A stretch of 64,000 nt of DNA from a virus. The notes under the pieces were generated by a model. It did no database searches and was not told where the DNA came from. It saw only the letters and a program-made list of their open reading frames with translations. This document shows, one piece after another, positions 1 to 7,988 of the stretch. The first letter of the stretch is position 1; the number at the start of each line of letters is the position of its first letter. The translations under genes and the position numbers were made by a program. Location of the stretch: the IMG/VR virus record IMGVR_UViG_3300020195_001430, positions 1-64,000 of that record. One strand, given 5' to 3'.

Positions 1-1506
1 ATGGCTGATTTTGAAGACCCCACGTTGGCTGATCCAGACGAGGATGGCAACGACGTTAAGTACAGTTGGGACGAAGAGTTCCAGAGGCACATCATTGCTT
101 TGGTGTTGTGCGACAGACAATTCATGCTGCAATCACTTGATTTGATCAAGCCAGCATATTTCACAAACAAAGCACACCAGAAGGCCGCAAGTCTGGCATT
201 CGCATTCTTCAAGAAGTACAGAATCCAGCCCGGCAAAGATTTCATCATTCAGGAAATCAAGAGTGCTTTGAAGGACAACAAGGCGTTGTCCTACTATCTC
301 GGCGAGATCAACACACTCTACGATTACTTCCAACCGGGATTGGATGCTCGTGATTACTTGCAGGACAAGATTGCCTACTTCGCCAAGATTCAGGCCGTCA
401 AGCAAGCGTTCCACAATTCATTGAAGGAGATCGACAAGAGTCCAGAGGATGAAGAGACTTGGACCAAGATCTATGACATGATGCGGGATGCGATGACAAC
501 CCACCAGAACTTCGAGGTGGGGCTGGATTACTTCAAGACAATCCAGCAGCGATACGCCGACATGATCACGGATGAGGAAGACAAAGAACGATTTGTCACC
601 GGACTGCCATCCATCGACGAGAAGATCAACGGTGGCGGCTATGGTCGTGGTGAAATCATCTCTTTCGTAGCGGGTTCTGGCGTTGGTAAATCTGTGATGT
701 TGGCCTGCCTTGCCGCAAGCAATCTGTTGCGTGGTAAAAAGGGCGTCTACATCTCATTGGAGTTGGCCGAGCAGAAGGTCGCCGACAGAATGGACTCTAT
801 TCTTACAGGATTCCCAGTACAAAATTTGTATGGGCACCGTGAGTCGATCTTTGAAGAGTTGGCCAATCTGAAGGGTGTTGATTACGACTCCAAGATGCCA
901 TTCGTGATCAAACAGTTCCCTGCTGGAACAGCGACCGTCAATACGATCAGGGCATACATCTCACAGCTTCGTTTCCATGGTTTTGATCCAGACTTTGTGA
1001 TTGTGGACTATGTTGGAGAAATGCAAGACATTCCGGGCATGAAGACCTACGAAAGCCGTGAAAAGACGGTGCGTGATCTTCGTGCTTTGGCGACAGAAGA
1101 GAATGTCTTTGTGGCGACAGCCATGCAACCCAACCGAGGGTCCAAGGAAGTCCAGAAGAATCAAGGTGGTCGTCTTGATGATGAACATTTGGCTGATTCA
1201 TTCGGACAGATTCGTCCGTTGGATGGATGTTTCTCGATCATGCAGAATGATTCTGAGAAATTGCTTGGTATAGGCCGCATGTATGTTATTAAACAGCGTG
1301 ACGGAGAAAGTCGATACCAAATATTCCTTTCATTCAACAAAGAGAATCTGAAAATCACAGAAACTTCACAAGCGACATACATGGACAAACTTAACTCTCA
1401 TAAAGAGAAAGTTGTTGATGATGTCAAAATGGACCATATCATTAAGCCATTTGCTCCAGAAGATGATGATGTTCTGCCAGCGGTGGATGATGACAAAGAT
1501 GACTAA
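1..1506 (+). CDS. DnaB-family replicative DNA helicase
   Basis: Predicted hexameric replicative helicase that unwinds DNA ahead of the polymerase. The 501-residue product has a helical N-terminal region and a RecA-like C-terminal motor. Walker A GSGVGKS is at residues 225-231 and a Walker B-like strand ending in Asp (VIVDY) is near residue 337. The length and two-part layout fit DnaB and phage gp41-type helicases. The C-terminus is acidic. The ATG is the first base of the window, so an upstream start cannot be excluded. A UvsY-like gene follows. Helicase fold is confident; the exact subfamily is not. Confidence 0.9.
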   Translation: MADFEDPTLADPDEDGNDVKYSWDEEFQRHIIALVLCDRQFMLQSLDLIKPAYFTNKAHQKAASLAFAFFKKYRIQPGKDFIIQEIKSALKDNKALSYYLGEINTLYDYFQPGLDARDYLQDKIAYFAKIQAVKQAFHNSLKEIDKSPEDEETWTKIYDMMRDAMTTHQNFEVGLDYFKTIQQRYADMITDEEDKERFVTGLPSIDEKINGGGYGRGEIISFVAGSGVGKSVMLACLAASNLLRGKKGVYISLELAEQKVADRMDSILTGFPVQNLYGHRESIFEELANLKGVDYDSKMPFVIKQFPAGTATVNTIRAYISQLRFHGFDPDFVIVDYVGEMQDIPGMKTYESREKTVRDLRALATEENVFVATAMQPNRGSKEVQKNQGGRLDDEHLADSFGQIRPLDGCFSIMQNDSEKLLGIGRMYVIKQRDGESRYQIFLSFNKENLKITETSQATYMDKLNSHKEKVVDDVKMDHIIKPFAPEDDDVLPAVDDDKDD

Positions 1507-1567
1507 AGCATCGCACTTGTTTTTGCGATGATAAACTGATACAAACAAGGAACAAAGGGTGAATACC

Positions 1568-2116
1568 ATGGCTAGAAAAGAAAAGCTAGAGTTCGCAGGA
1601 GCGGTTGTGGAAATCGACCCAGAGAACCTACGATTCAACGAGACAAATCTGTCTCAATACATTCAGACCGAAGCTGGTTATTACGACAACTTCGGTGCAT
1701 ATCTCTCATTGGCAGAGAAGAACTTACAGAATTTCGAACTGCGTCACGAAAAGACGCTTGCCGAAAGGTTTGTGGAAGCCAAAGAGAATGGCGGCAGCGA
1801 TAAATTGGCTGAAGCCAAAGCGAAATGTGATCCTGTCGTTGTTGATCTTAAAGACAAGATGAACGATGCCAAGTACATTGTTAATCGTCTCAAGCAACAT
1901 TTGCGTGCATGGGACAAGAACCATGACAACGCCCAGAGTCTTGGCCACATGCAGCGAAAGCTCATGGACAAGCTCCACGGAGACATCATGGGGAGCAGCA
2001 GATATCAGGGCGGCAGCAGCGTAAACGACGATCTCATTTCTGAGACTGTGAAGTCTTATGAAGAGGCGGAGAAGGACGGTGGGTTTGCTGATGATTTGAG
2101 TTCTGCAATGTTTTAA
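1568..2116 (+). CDS. Possible UvsY-like recombination mediator
   Basis: Highly charged, mostly helical protein of 182 residues. Its layout (short N-terminal strand, long helices, a middle segment with Lys/Asp-rich spacing, and a motif near AQSLGHMQRK) resembles the UvsY family, which loads the UvsX recombinase onto SSB-coated ssDNA. SSB and UvsX genes lie within 7 kb, which supports a recombination role. I chose ATG 1568 because an AAAGGG element lies 8 bases upstream; GTG 1559 is an in-frame alternative. A 7-bp hairpin (CATCGCA/TGCGATG) lies between this gene and the helicase. The family call rests on pattern only. Confidence 0.5.
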   Translation: MARKEKLEFAGAVVEIDPENLRFNETNLSQYIQTEAGYYDNFGAYLSLAEKNLQNFELRHEKTLAERFVEAKENGGSDKLAEAKAKCDPVVVDLKDKMNDAKYIVNRLKQHLRAWDKNHDNAQSLGHMQRKLMDKLHGDIMGSSRYQGGSSVNDDLISETVKSYEEAEKDGGFADDLSSAMF

Positions 2117-2122
2117 CATGCG

Positions 2123-2157
2123 ACCCCTAAATACACTCAGGTTGTATTTTAAGGGGT
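2123..2157 (+). promoter_or_regulatory. Hairpin covering the ribosome-binding site of the next gene
   Basis: An imperfect stem of about 12 bp pairs 2123-2134 with 2144-2157 around a 9-base loop, with a 2-base bulge. The 3' arm contains AAGGGG, the likely Shine-Dalgarno for the ATG at 2161, so translation could depend on opening of the stem. Its left arm also contains CTAAATAC, which faintly resembles a T4 late promoter core. Confidence 0.5.
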
Positions 2158-2160
2158 TGT

Positions 2161-2568
2161 ATGAAGAATCACTGGATGCAGGTTTACGAGAAGAAAAAGA
2201 AAAAAATCTGGACTGCTGAGTTCAGTAAAAATGGCGTCTACTCTTTGAAGCCCCGTCGAGTTCATGTGGTCGATCCCAAGTATTCACTTGGGTTGTTGGG
2301 CCAGAACCACGGGGCTGTTTCTATTGTCTTCAAAGATGCCATGTTTGCCATCAACGACAAAGAATTGATGGATTTCTTGTCGAACGCACATTACCACAAC
2401 ATGTCTGGATATGTGTCTCGACTGAGGATATATCAGGGCTTGTCAGTCGAACTAGAGAACTATGAGTTGACCGGTTTGGTTTATGACAGCATGGGAAGTG
2501 GCGATTCGGTTGATGACATTAAGTTGACATTCTCATTTAAGCATCTTCGTCATTCTCAAGTTGCTTAA
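2161..2568 (+). CDS. Hypothetical phage protein, 135 aa
   Basis: No family recognised. The N-terminus is Lys-rich, followed by mixed alpha/beta sequence with many aromatic residues and no membrane segment or signal peptide. The start has a good AAGGGG Shine-Dalgarno 4 bases upstream, itself sequestered in a hairpin. It lies alone between the UvsY-like gene and a 235-base non-coding stretch. Confidence 0.75.
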   Translation: MKNHWMQVYEKKKKKIWTAEFSKNGVYSLKPRRVHVVDPKYSLGLLGQNHGAVSIVFKDAMFAINDKELMDFLSNAHYHNMSGYVSRLRIYQGLSVELENYELTGLVYDSMGSGDSVDDIKLTFSFKHLRHSQVA

Positions 2569-2803
2569 ATATCTCATGTTAAGCGTAGATACTGTAGTCC
2601 GTCAACTGTGCCTTCACTGTTGCTTGAGGCTACCCTCAATGATGTCACAAGCAGAAGATGCAGTGAGTGAAGCTTATGAGGAAGTTTGATCATTCTCAGT
2701 GAGTGAAAGCTTATGCGAAACTCGACTAAAACCAGAAAAGAGGCCCGGCTTGTTGCGTTGACAGCTTGGTCTCTTTTCATTTACAATTGAATAGGTCTTA
2801 AAA
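2569..2803. other. Non-coding gap with short direct repeats and a hairpin
   Basis: No open frame worth calling. It holds two near-identical copies of an 18-19 base repeat (CAGTGAGTGAAGCTTATG-like) at 2661-2678 and 2697-2715. Further on, AAAAGAGGCC and GGTCTCTTTT form a 10-bp stem with one wobble around a roughly 24-base loop just before the next gene. This could be a small RNA or a leader; no tRNA fold was seen. Confidence 0.4.
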
Positions 2804-3292
2804 ATGATCAAGAAAATAGCCGCAGTATTGATGTCGTTTTTCATTCTTACAGCCGCCCCATTGTTTGGTGGCGAGTCTTGGCATGAAACAGAATTTGAAG
2901 TAAGAAGCTCTCCAAAAGAGGTTTCTGATTGGTTGAAAGATCACCCAAAAGAAGTAGCTCGTTCAACAAGAAGTGAACTTGTTTCTAAAGACGGTGATAA
3001 AATCAGAGTTCGTCAAGACACTCCAAAGGGGTTGATGGAATTTACTCTGCAAGAGACAGCCAAGGACAATGGTAAGACTTACGATTACAAATCTAAGTTG
3101 ATCAAGGTCCATGAGGGTTTGATTGAAGATCAGGTTACTACAGTGAAGTTGTCGCCAAGTCGTTTTGGTGGTACAATTGTAGTCATGAAAATCTCGGCGA
3201 GAGTCCGAGACACAAAGCCGATTGCCATCAAGACTCAAATTGCCAAATCGGCCAGAGGCTTCCAAGAAATGGTGCAAAGAAAGTTCAACTAA
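2804..3292 (+). CDS. Secreted protein, possibly SRPBCC-like
   Basis: The first 22 residues form a typical signal peptide: MIKK, a hydrophobic stretch, then a cleavage region near LFGGES. The mature part of about 140 residues is rich in beta-type sequence and charged residues and loosely recalls the START/SRPBCC lipid-binding fold. A periplasmic location is expected; function is unknown. Its stop overlaps the ATG of the phosphatase-like gene by one base, so the two are probably co-translated. Confidence 0.7.
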   Translation: MIKKIAAVLMSFFILTAAPLFGGESWHETEFEVRSSPKEVSDWLKDHPKEVARSTRSELVSKDGDKIRVRQDTPKGLMEFTLQETAKDNGKTYDYKSKLIKVHEGLIEDQVTTVKLSPSRFGGTIVVMKISARVRDTKPIAIKTQIAKSARGFQEMVQRKFN

Positions 3293-3738
3293 TGTTCAGG
3301 AAATCAATTCAAGTTGAAAGTATGGCTCAGGCACGTCTGTTCAAATGCGACGTGCCGTGGGCCGCAATCAGCATTGTCACAGATGTTGGAGGCAATCCTG
3401 AACTCTCTGATGAGAACAGAATCGGATTATTGAACATGGCATTTGCAGATGCCGATTTTGCTCATTCTGGAATCACAGAAGAAATGCTGTTTAACAAACA
3501 AATGGCAAAACAAATTTTGGATTTCGTATCTGAGATGTGGCCAAAGGTTGAATGCTTTTTGATTCATTGCCATTTTGGAATGTCACGATCACCAGCAGTG
3601 GCAGCGGCGATTGAACACGTTTATTACGGAAGAGGTGCCGACAATTGGTGGTTTGAAAGAAAGTGCCCCAACATGTTGGTTTACAGAACTATTCTAAACA
3701 CTCACTATGCGGCATCGCCACCAGCAACAACTGGTTGA
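3292..3738 (+). CDS. Dual-specificity/tyrosine phosphatase-like protein
   Basis: Contains the cysteine phosphatase signature HC(X5)R as HCHFGMSRS, with catalytic Cys93 and Arg99, following a hydrophobic strand (ECFLI). An upstream Asp-rich segment (DADFAHSG) could supply the general acid. At 148 residues it matches a minimal dual-specificity phosphatase. Expected reaction: removal of phosphate from Ser/Thr/Tyr residues or a small molecule. Its 3' end overlaps the convergent minus-strand gene by 34 bases. The phage also carries a PrkA-type kinase; any link is inference. Confidence 0.8.
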   Translation: MFRKSIQVESMAQARLFKCDVPWAAISIVTDVGGNPELSDENRIGLLNMAFADADFAHSGITEEMLFNKQMAKQILDFVSEMWPKVECFLIHCHFGMSRSPAVAAAIEHVYYGRGADNWWFERKCPNMLVYRTILNTHYAASPPATTG

Positions 3739-4484
3739 GAGAGACGAGCCTTTCTGGCTTCAAGCTCTGCTTTTTGTTTTGCTTGTTGAGCTTTCAATCT
3801 TTCAGCCGCAGCCGCTATGTTGTAATCTTTCTTTGACATGGTGTTCGATCCAGCAGTTGGCTGTATTGAACCTTGTCCAACAGTGTAGTGTTCTTTGGCT
3901 ACAGATCCGGCTGGGATGAATGCCATGAGTTTTGGCAATCCAGAGTGGTTGTCTGTTGTTGGCCTAAGTTCTACTCCAGTACCTGATCTGAAGGCACTGT
4001 GGACTGTTCCGCCAGCCTCTTGTATGGCTTGCATGGCGGCATTCTTCAACATCTCTGCTGGTATGTGGTAAATCTCTGTTTCGGACTGATTCATCACAAA
4101 GTAATGTTTTACAGATGTGCCTTTGAAATCTCGACCTTGATTTCTAGGGTTCTGTAGTTGTTGCATGACAGGAACTCTTGCATCGTAGCCCAAGACAACT
4201 TCATAGGCGATATCATCGCCGCCACGACCAGTCTTTCGTAGTTTGATTTGCACTGGTTCGCTGAGCCTTCCATCCAGATACCCGTCAATCTTGTCGATCA
4301 TATCGAGCTTCTGCATAGAAGATGAATTGCCAGCATCAACTGTAACAATTCGAACTCCATGTTTGAGCAATTCATTCTTAATGAACTTCTCTCCTTGGTC
4401 TTTTCCTTGCTTCAGTCTGTCTTCTTTAGATAGGTGGCTAAAATCTTGGCCAACTATTTCCATAAATTGTTTGAAATTGCCCAT
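3705..4484 (-). CDS. Putative internal head protein with nuclease-like core
   Basis: The N-terminus MGNFKQFMEIV matches the FKEW/F-type peptide found on about ten proteins in this window, resembling a capsid-targeting sequence. Residues about 60-95 read DKIDGYL followed by VQIKLRKTG, which recalls the Asp...Gln-x-Lys core of PD-(D/E)XK nucleases. A C-terminal Ala/Lys/Gln-rich coiled-coil segment ends the 259-residue protein. If both readings hold, it could be a DNA-acting protein injected with the genome. The nuclease call is tentative. Confidence 0.6.
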   Translation of the reverse strand: MGNFKQFMEIVGQDFSHLSKEDRLKQGKDQGEKFIKNELLKHGVRIVTVDAGNSSSMQKLDMIDKIDGYLDGRLSEPVQIKLRKTGRGGDDIAYEVVLGYDARVPVMQQLQNPRNQGRDFKGTSVKHYFVMNQSETEIYHIPAEMLKNAAMQAIQEAGGTVHSAFRSGTGVELRPTTDNHSGLPKLMAFIPAGSVAKEHYTVGQGSIQPTAGSNTMSKKDYNIAAAAERLKAQQAKQKAELEARKARLSQPVVAGGDAA

Positions 4485-4559
4485 GAACTATCTATAAGAT
4501 TTTTCACTGAAAATTGCAATAACAAATTCATAGTTGTCACTATCTTATCATAGATGGTA

Positions 4560-4649
4560 GGGTGCCTGATTGACAAGAATCAGGCATAACTGCGGCTAGT
4601 TGCGTAAGCGACTTGGGGCATGATGTCCCGAAACACCTCCATCTAAGCG
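4560..4649 (+). ncRNA. Structured RNA with three consecutive hairpins
   Basis: Three hairpins follow one another: 4564-4571 with 4578-4585 (8 bp); 4598-4603 with 4608-4613 (6 bp closed by a GUAA tetraloop); and 4615-4620 with 4624-4629 (6 bp with one wobble). A strong terminator follows at 4650-4689. There is no reading frame. This is the layout of an independent small RNA, although a leader of the next gene is possible. No known RNA family was recognised. Confidence 0.5.
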
Positions 4650-4689
4650 AGAGTGTGTTGGAAGTTTATCCTCCAACACACTCTTTTTA
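4650..4689 (+). terminator. Rho-independent terminator
   Basis: Perfect 13-bp stem pairing 4650-4662 with 4672-4684, followed by a run of five T. It ends the structured RNA at 4560-4649, only six bases before the next ATG. Confidence 0.85.
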
Positions 4690-4694
4690 TTTAT

Positions 4695-5312
4695 ATGGAC
4701 GCAGAACTTATTCGTGATCAACTTAAGCTGGGATTGATGTCGCCACAGAATTTGTTGTCTGGTACAAAGCTCTTGGATGAATCTTCTAGGAACGCAGGGG
4801 ATTATCAAGACTTCAACTATTTGCCATTCTACTATCATTTGGGGAAACAACTTACACCAAAGGTTGTTTATCAGATCGGTGCCAAGCTAGGTCTTGTTGG
4901 AGCTTGTTTTCTTAGAACATGCAAGACAGTAGAGCAGTGGTTGGCCATGGATCAAGACAGAGATCTGGCTGCTCGAATCATCACATCAAATCTTAAACTT
5001 CACACTAAGTATTGTGATGACATCATGCCGGGTCCAATGGGATATATGGGACTTAGCGACGGCATGTTAGAAACGACAACTCCCTACACAAGAGAGTTCC
5101 CCGGATTCGACGTTGGGTTTCTTACAGAAAACTTTGGGGCCGAAAGATACCTTAAGCACTTGAATTTCTTGTGGAAATATTTGACTCCTGAAGGATTATT
5201 AGTTGCCGACTATATAAACTCACATGATGTCTTTCACGAGTTTTGTAGGGTAAACAACCGTGAACCGGTGATTTTCAACACTCGCTATGGCGTAGGCATC
5301 ATTCAAAGGTAA
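4695..5312 (+). CDS. Possible class I SAM methyltransferase-like protein
   Basis: 205-residue protein. The C-terminal half (FLWKYLTPEGLLVADYINS, then a terminal strand YGVGIIQR) resembles the late strands of a Rossmann methyltransferase, but a clear glycine-rich SAM loop is not evident. The start has no Shine-Dalgarno because a terminator ends six bases upstream, so translation initiation is unusual. The next gene follows after 12 bases. Function is uncertain. Confidence 0.5.
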   Translation: MDAELIRDQLKLGLMSPQNLLSGTKLLDESSRNAGDYQDFNYLPFYYHLGKQLTPKVVYQIGAKLGLVGACFLRTCKTVEQWLAMDQDRDLAARIITSNLKLHTKYCDDIMPGPMGYMGLSDGMLETTTPYTREFPGFDVGFLTENFGAERYLKHLNFLWKYLTPEGLLVADYINSHDVFHEFCRVNNREPVIFNTRYGVGIIQR

Positions 5313-5324
5313 CAGGAGAAAATT

Positions 5325-6272
5325 ATGGGTTATGAAATCAAATACATGTACCACCCACGCAAAGAGGATGGTGGTTACAATACAGAAACAAAAGAAGAGA
5401 AGACCGTAAAGGTCGGTAAGCCGTTCGATGAGACTCCTCTGGAGAAGTGTGCGGCGGCGATTATGGTTCAACTGGCTCGACGAGATGTCTGGGTTGTTGA
5501 CGTTAAGGTCTACGAGCTTGTCAAAAGCGAGATCAGCTTCAAGGAAGCCGCTGATGGCCGTGGGATTATCTTAAAGAACAAGAAATACAATCTGGGAAGC
5601 ACAGCCGAGGCACTGGCTGAAGATCTCGTCGAAGAAGAACAATTGCCATTGCCAGCAATGATCGGTCCTGCTGGAATGCAACCTCATGAGATTGCGGCTT
5701 TGCAGAGACAACAGCAGCAAGGCACTGATCTGTCCAATCTGTATGATGGAAGAGCGACCGTCCCCGTCAAGAAGACGCCAAGACCACCTATCAATCAGAA
5801 CAAGACGATCTACCATGTTTATTTCGAGCCATTGCAATGGGCGAATGAAGCCAAGAAAAACAAACTCAAGTTTACAGAAGACAGGAAGTATTCGGTTCAC
5901 GCTGTGATTCCAAAGAAGACAGCCACTGGAGAAATCAGATTGGATGCTCAGGAAATCGCCGTGACTGACGATGACGGGAAGGTAATGATTCTTGATGAGA
6001 AATACTTTACCGTGGCAGGAAGGGGGCTGTTCGGCGACGAACAGTTGGGGTTTTCAGGATCAAACGGTCGAAGAGAATCCAACAGACCCAAGCTCATGCA
6101 CGAAAACGAACTCACCATCGGAACTCACCCAGAAGAACGATCACCGCAGCCTTACAAGCAAATTCGTCGCCCTTCTCAAGCGGATATTCCGGCTGGGATT
6201 CCTGTAGACGATGGCTCTATTCCAGAAGAGTTGTACGCTGTGCCTGATTTGAGACCAAACAGAAGATCTTAA
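5325..6272 (+). CDS. Conserved-looking phage protein of unknown function, 315 aa
   Basis: No family recognised. The N-terminal 100 residues look like a compact alpha/beta domain. A Gln-rich linker (QRQQQQG) and a Pro-rich linker follow at about residues 120-155, then a second beta-rich domain and a Pro/Arg-rich tail. A good AGGAGA Shine-Dalgarno precedes the ATG. It lies upstream of a coiled-coil protein and the SSB gene. Confidence 0.75.
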   Translation: MGYEIKYMYHPRKEDGGYNTETKEEKTVKVGKPFDETPLEKCAAAIMVQLARRDVWVVDVKVYELVKSEISFKEAADGRGIILKNKKYNLGSTAEALAEDLVEEEQLPLPAMIGPAGMQPHEIAALQRQQQQGTDLSNLYDGRATVPVKKTPRPPINQNKTIYHVYFEPLQWANEAKKNKLKFTEDRKYSVHAVIPKKTATGEIRLDAQEIAVTDDDGKVMILDEKYFTVAGRGLFGDEQLGFSGSNGRRESNRPKLMHENELTIGTHPEERSPQPYKQIRRPSQADIPAGIPVDDGSIPEELYAVPDLRPNRRS

Positions 6273-6291
6273 TCTACAGAAAGGAAAGATC

Positions 6292-6786
6292 ATGACATCT
6301 AAAGAACAGAGGAAGTTGCAGAAGAGAAAAGCTCGTGAAAAGGAGAACAAGGAACAGCTTCTCGTCAAACGAGAAAAGTTGCGTGCTCCTGCTCGTGAGG
6401 CCAGAGAAGACATGCGACGTGAGAAGAGGATCAAGAAGCTTCAAAAGGATTTGGAGCATTTTGACCAAATCATGCAAGACAGAGAGTTGGCGGTTGCCAG
6501 CGACAGTACATTGTCGCAGCTTGAGAAGAACATCGAGATTCTTAAAGTGCTGGAAGCAGAACACAATCGAGAGATGGCACAGAAAGCTGCACTCAATCAA
6601 GAGCTTGAAGAAAAGGGCTACTTCACTTTGGAAGACAAAATGAAAGCAGCCCAAGAGCTTTTGGTTAAAGAAACCAATGTCGGAGTGGGCGGATCTGCGG
6701 AATGTAAGGTCGGTGGGCCGGTGAAGGAGACTGCTCAAGTTTCTGTAATAAAGGCTCCGCAAAACGAAACTACAGAAAATTCTTAA
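6292..6786 (+). CDS. Highly charged coiled-coil protein
   Basis: 164 residues, mostly Lys/Glu/Arg heptad-like sequence from residue 1 to about 125, predicting a long coiled coil, then a short Gly/Val-rich tail. AAAGGAAA lies 6 bases before the ATG. Function unknown; its position before the SSB promoter does not inform on role. Confidence 0.65.
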   Translation: MTSKEQRKLQKRKAREKENKEQLLVKREKLRAPAREAREDMRREKRIKKLQKDLEHFDQIMQDRELAVASDSTLSQLEKNIEILKVLEAEHNREMAQKAALNQELEEKGYFTLEDKMKAAQELLVKETNVGVGGSAECKVGGPVKETAQVSVIKAPQNETTENS

Positions 6787-6802
6787 AGACCGCTAAAGTC
6801 CA

Positions 6803-6831
6803 TTGACCCGTTTGGCGAAAAGAAGTATAAG
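6803..6831 (+). promoter_or_regulatory. Sigma70-like promoter for the SSB gene
   Basis: TTGACC at 6803-6808 and TATAAG at 6826-6831 with a 17-base spacer, 55 bases upstream of the SSB start. Confidence 0.65.
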
Positions 6832-6885
6832 ACAACCATCTGAAACAAAACTGTTACAGATCACTTTTCACTTACGGAGGATACC

Positions 6886-7905
6886 ATGTCTGATTTCGGA
6901 ACTCTCGATCTCGAAGAAATGATGGGCGAAGATGCCCGTCTCAATGAAGCTGGCCAAGCCAACTTCTTGGAACAATTCGTTCCAATGCCGGAAGTTAAAC
7001 CCGGCCAAACCGGTACGGTTTCTGTACGCATTCTGCCGCCTGTGCGTGGCGGGAAGTTGTATCAGTACAACCGTACTCACAAGATGAATGGACGCAGCAT
7101 TCACTGCCCACGTCCACTCGTCAACGGCAAGTGGGAACGCACCATCGCCTGTCCAATCTGTGACTACTACAGTGGTCTCTGGGCACAGGCTGACAAGCTG
7201 GAGAAAGCCGGTCACGTCAATGAGGCCAACAAGCTCAAGACGGAAGCTCGGTTGATCAAGCCTGTCGAGCGTTACTACTACAACGCCATTGTTCGGTCGA
7301 TGCCGGGAGAAGGTGGGGCTATCCTCACCAATGTCGGACCACGGATTCTCTCCGTTGGCAAGCTGTTGCACAAGCAACTGATTCGTGCCATCGTTGGCGA
7401 AGAAGGTGATCCTGATTCCAAGCTCGGTAACTTCACCGATCTGAAGGCTGGTTACGACTTCATCATTCGTAAAGAAGTCACCAGCGGCGACGGATTCCCC
7501 AAGTACGAGCGATCTGGATTCGCTCGCAGCACATCTCCTGCTGGAAACCCAGAAGAAGTCAAGAAGTGGGCAGAAGCACTGCACGACTTGACCAAGCTTC
7601 GCAACCCGAAAGAACTCGAAGTTCTGGAAAAGGAACTGGCCATTCATCGTGGTCTCATTCCTGATGATGTCGAGAAGTTCGACACCAACAGCTTCGACGC
7701 CAAGTGGGGCAAGAAGGTGGCAGAAGAAGTGCAGGAGTTGATGGAACACAAGCCGGGCGGAGTTTCCGTTCCAGCAGACGTGACACCAACTTCGGTCACA
7801 ACTTCGGTCACAACCTCGGAAGCAAGCGTCTCTGCCAAGAGCGAAGACATCCCCATCGGTGATGAGGATTTCTTGAATGCACTTGAAGAGATGGAAGGCA
7901 AGTAA
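6886..7905 (+). CDS. gp32-like single-stranded DNA-binding protein
   Basis: Binds ssDNA at the replication fork and during recombination. The 339-residue protein has a zinc site like T4 gp32: His65 (or His73), Cys74, Cys89 and Cys92, with the CPIC motif at 89-92. The core is followed by a low-complexity Thr/Ser/Val linker and an acidic tail (GDEDFLNALEEMEGK), the type used to contact helicase, polymerase and recombinase. An ACGGAGG Shine-Dalgarno precedes the ATG. It has its own promoter and a strong terminator, consistent with high expression, and sits directly before UvsX. Confidence 0.85.
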   Translation: MSDFGTLDLEEMMGEDARLNEAGQANFLEQFVPMPEVKPGQTGTVSVRILPPVRGGKLYQYNRTHKMNGRSIHCPRPLVNGKWERTIACPICDYYSGLWAQADKLEKAGHVNEANKLKTEARLIKPVERYYYNAIVRSMPGEGGAILTNVGPRILSVGKLLHKQLIRAIVGEEGDPDSKLGNFTDLKAGYDFIIRKEVTSGDGFPKYERSGFARSTSPAGNPEEVKKWAEALHDLTKLRNPKELEVLEKELAIHRGLIPDDVEKFDTNSFDAKWGKKVAEEVQELMEHKPGGVSVPADVTPTSVTTSVTTSEASVSAKSEDIPIGDEDFLNALEEMEGK

Positions 7906-7919
7906 TCGCCTTTCGGACA

Positions 7920-7957
7920 GAGGGGCGGACGGCGTAACGTCCGCCCCTCATTTTTTA
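7920..7957 (+). terminator. Strong terminator after SSB
   Basis: 12-bp perfect GC-rich stem (7920-7931 with 7938-7949) followed by six T. Confidence 0.9.
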
Positions 7958-7988
7958 TCAAAGCTTGTTTTTATAGGGGGAACATTCC

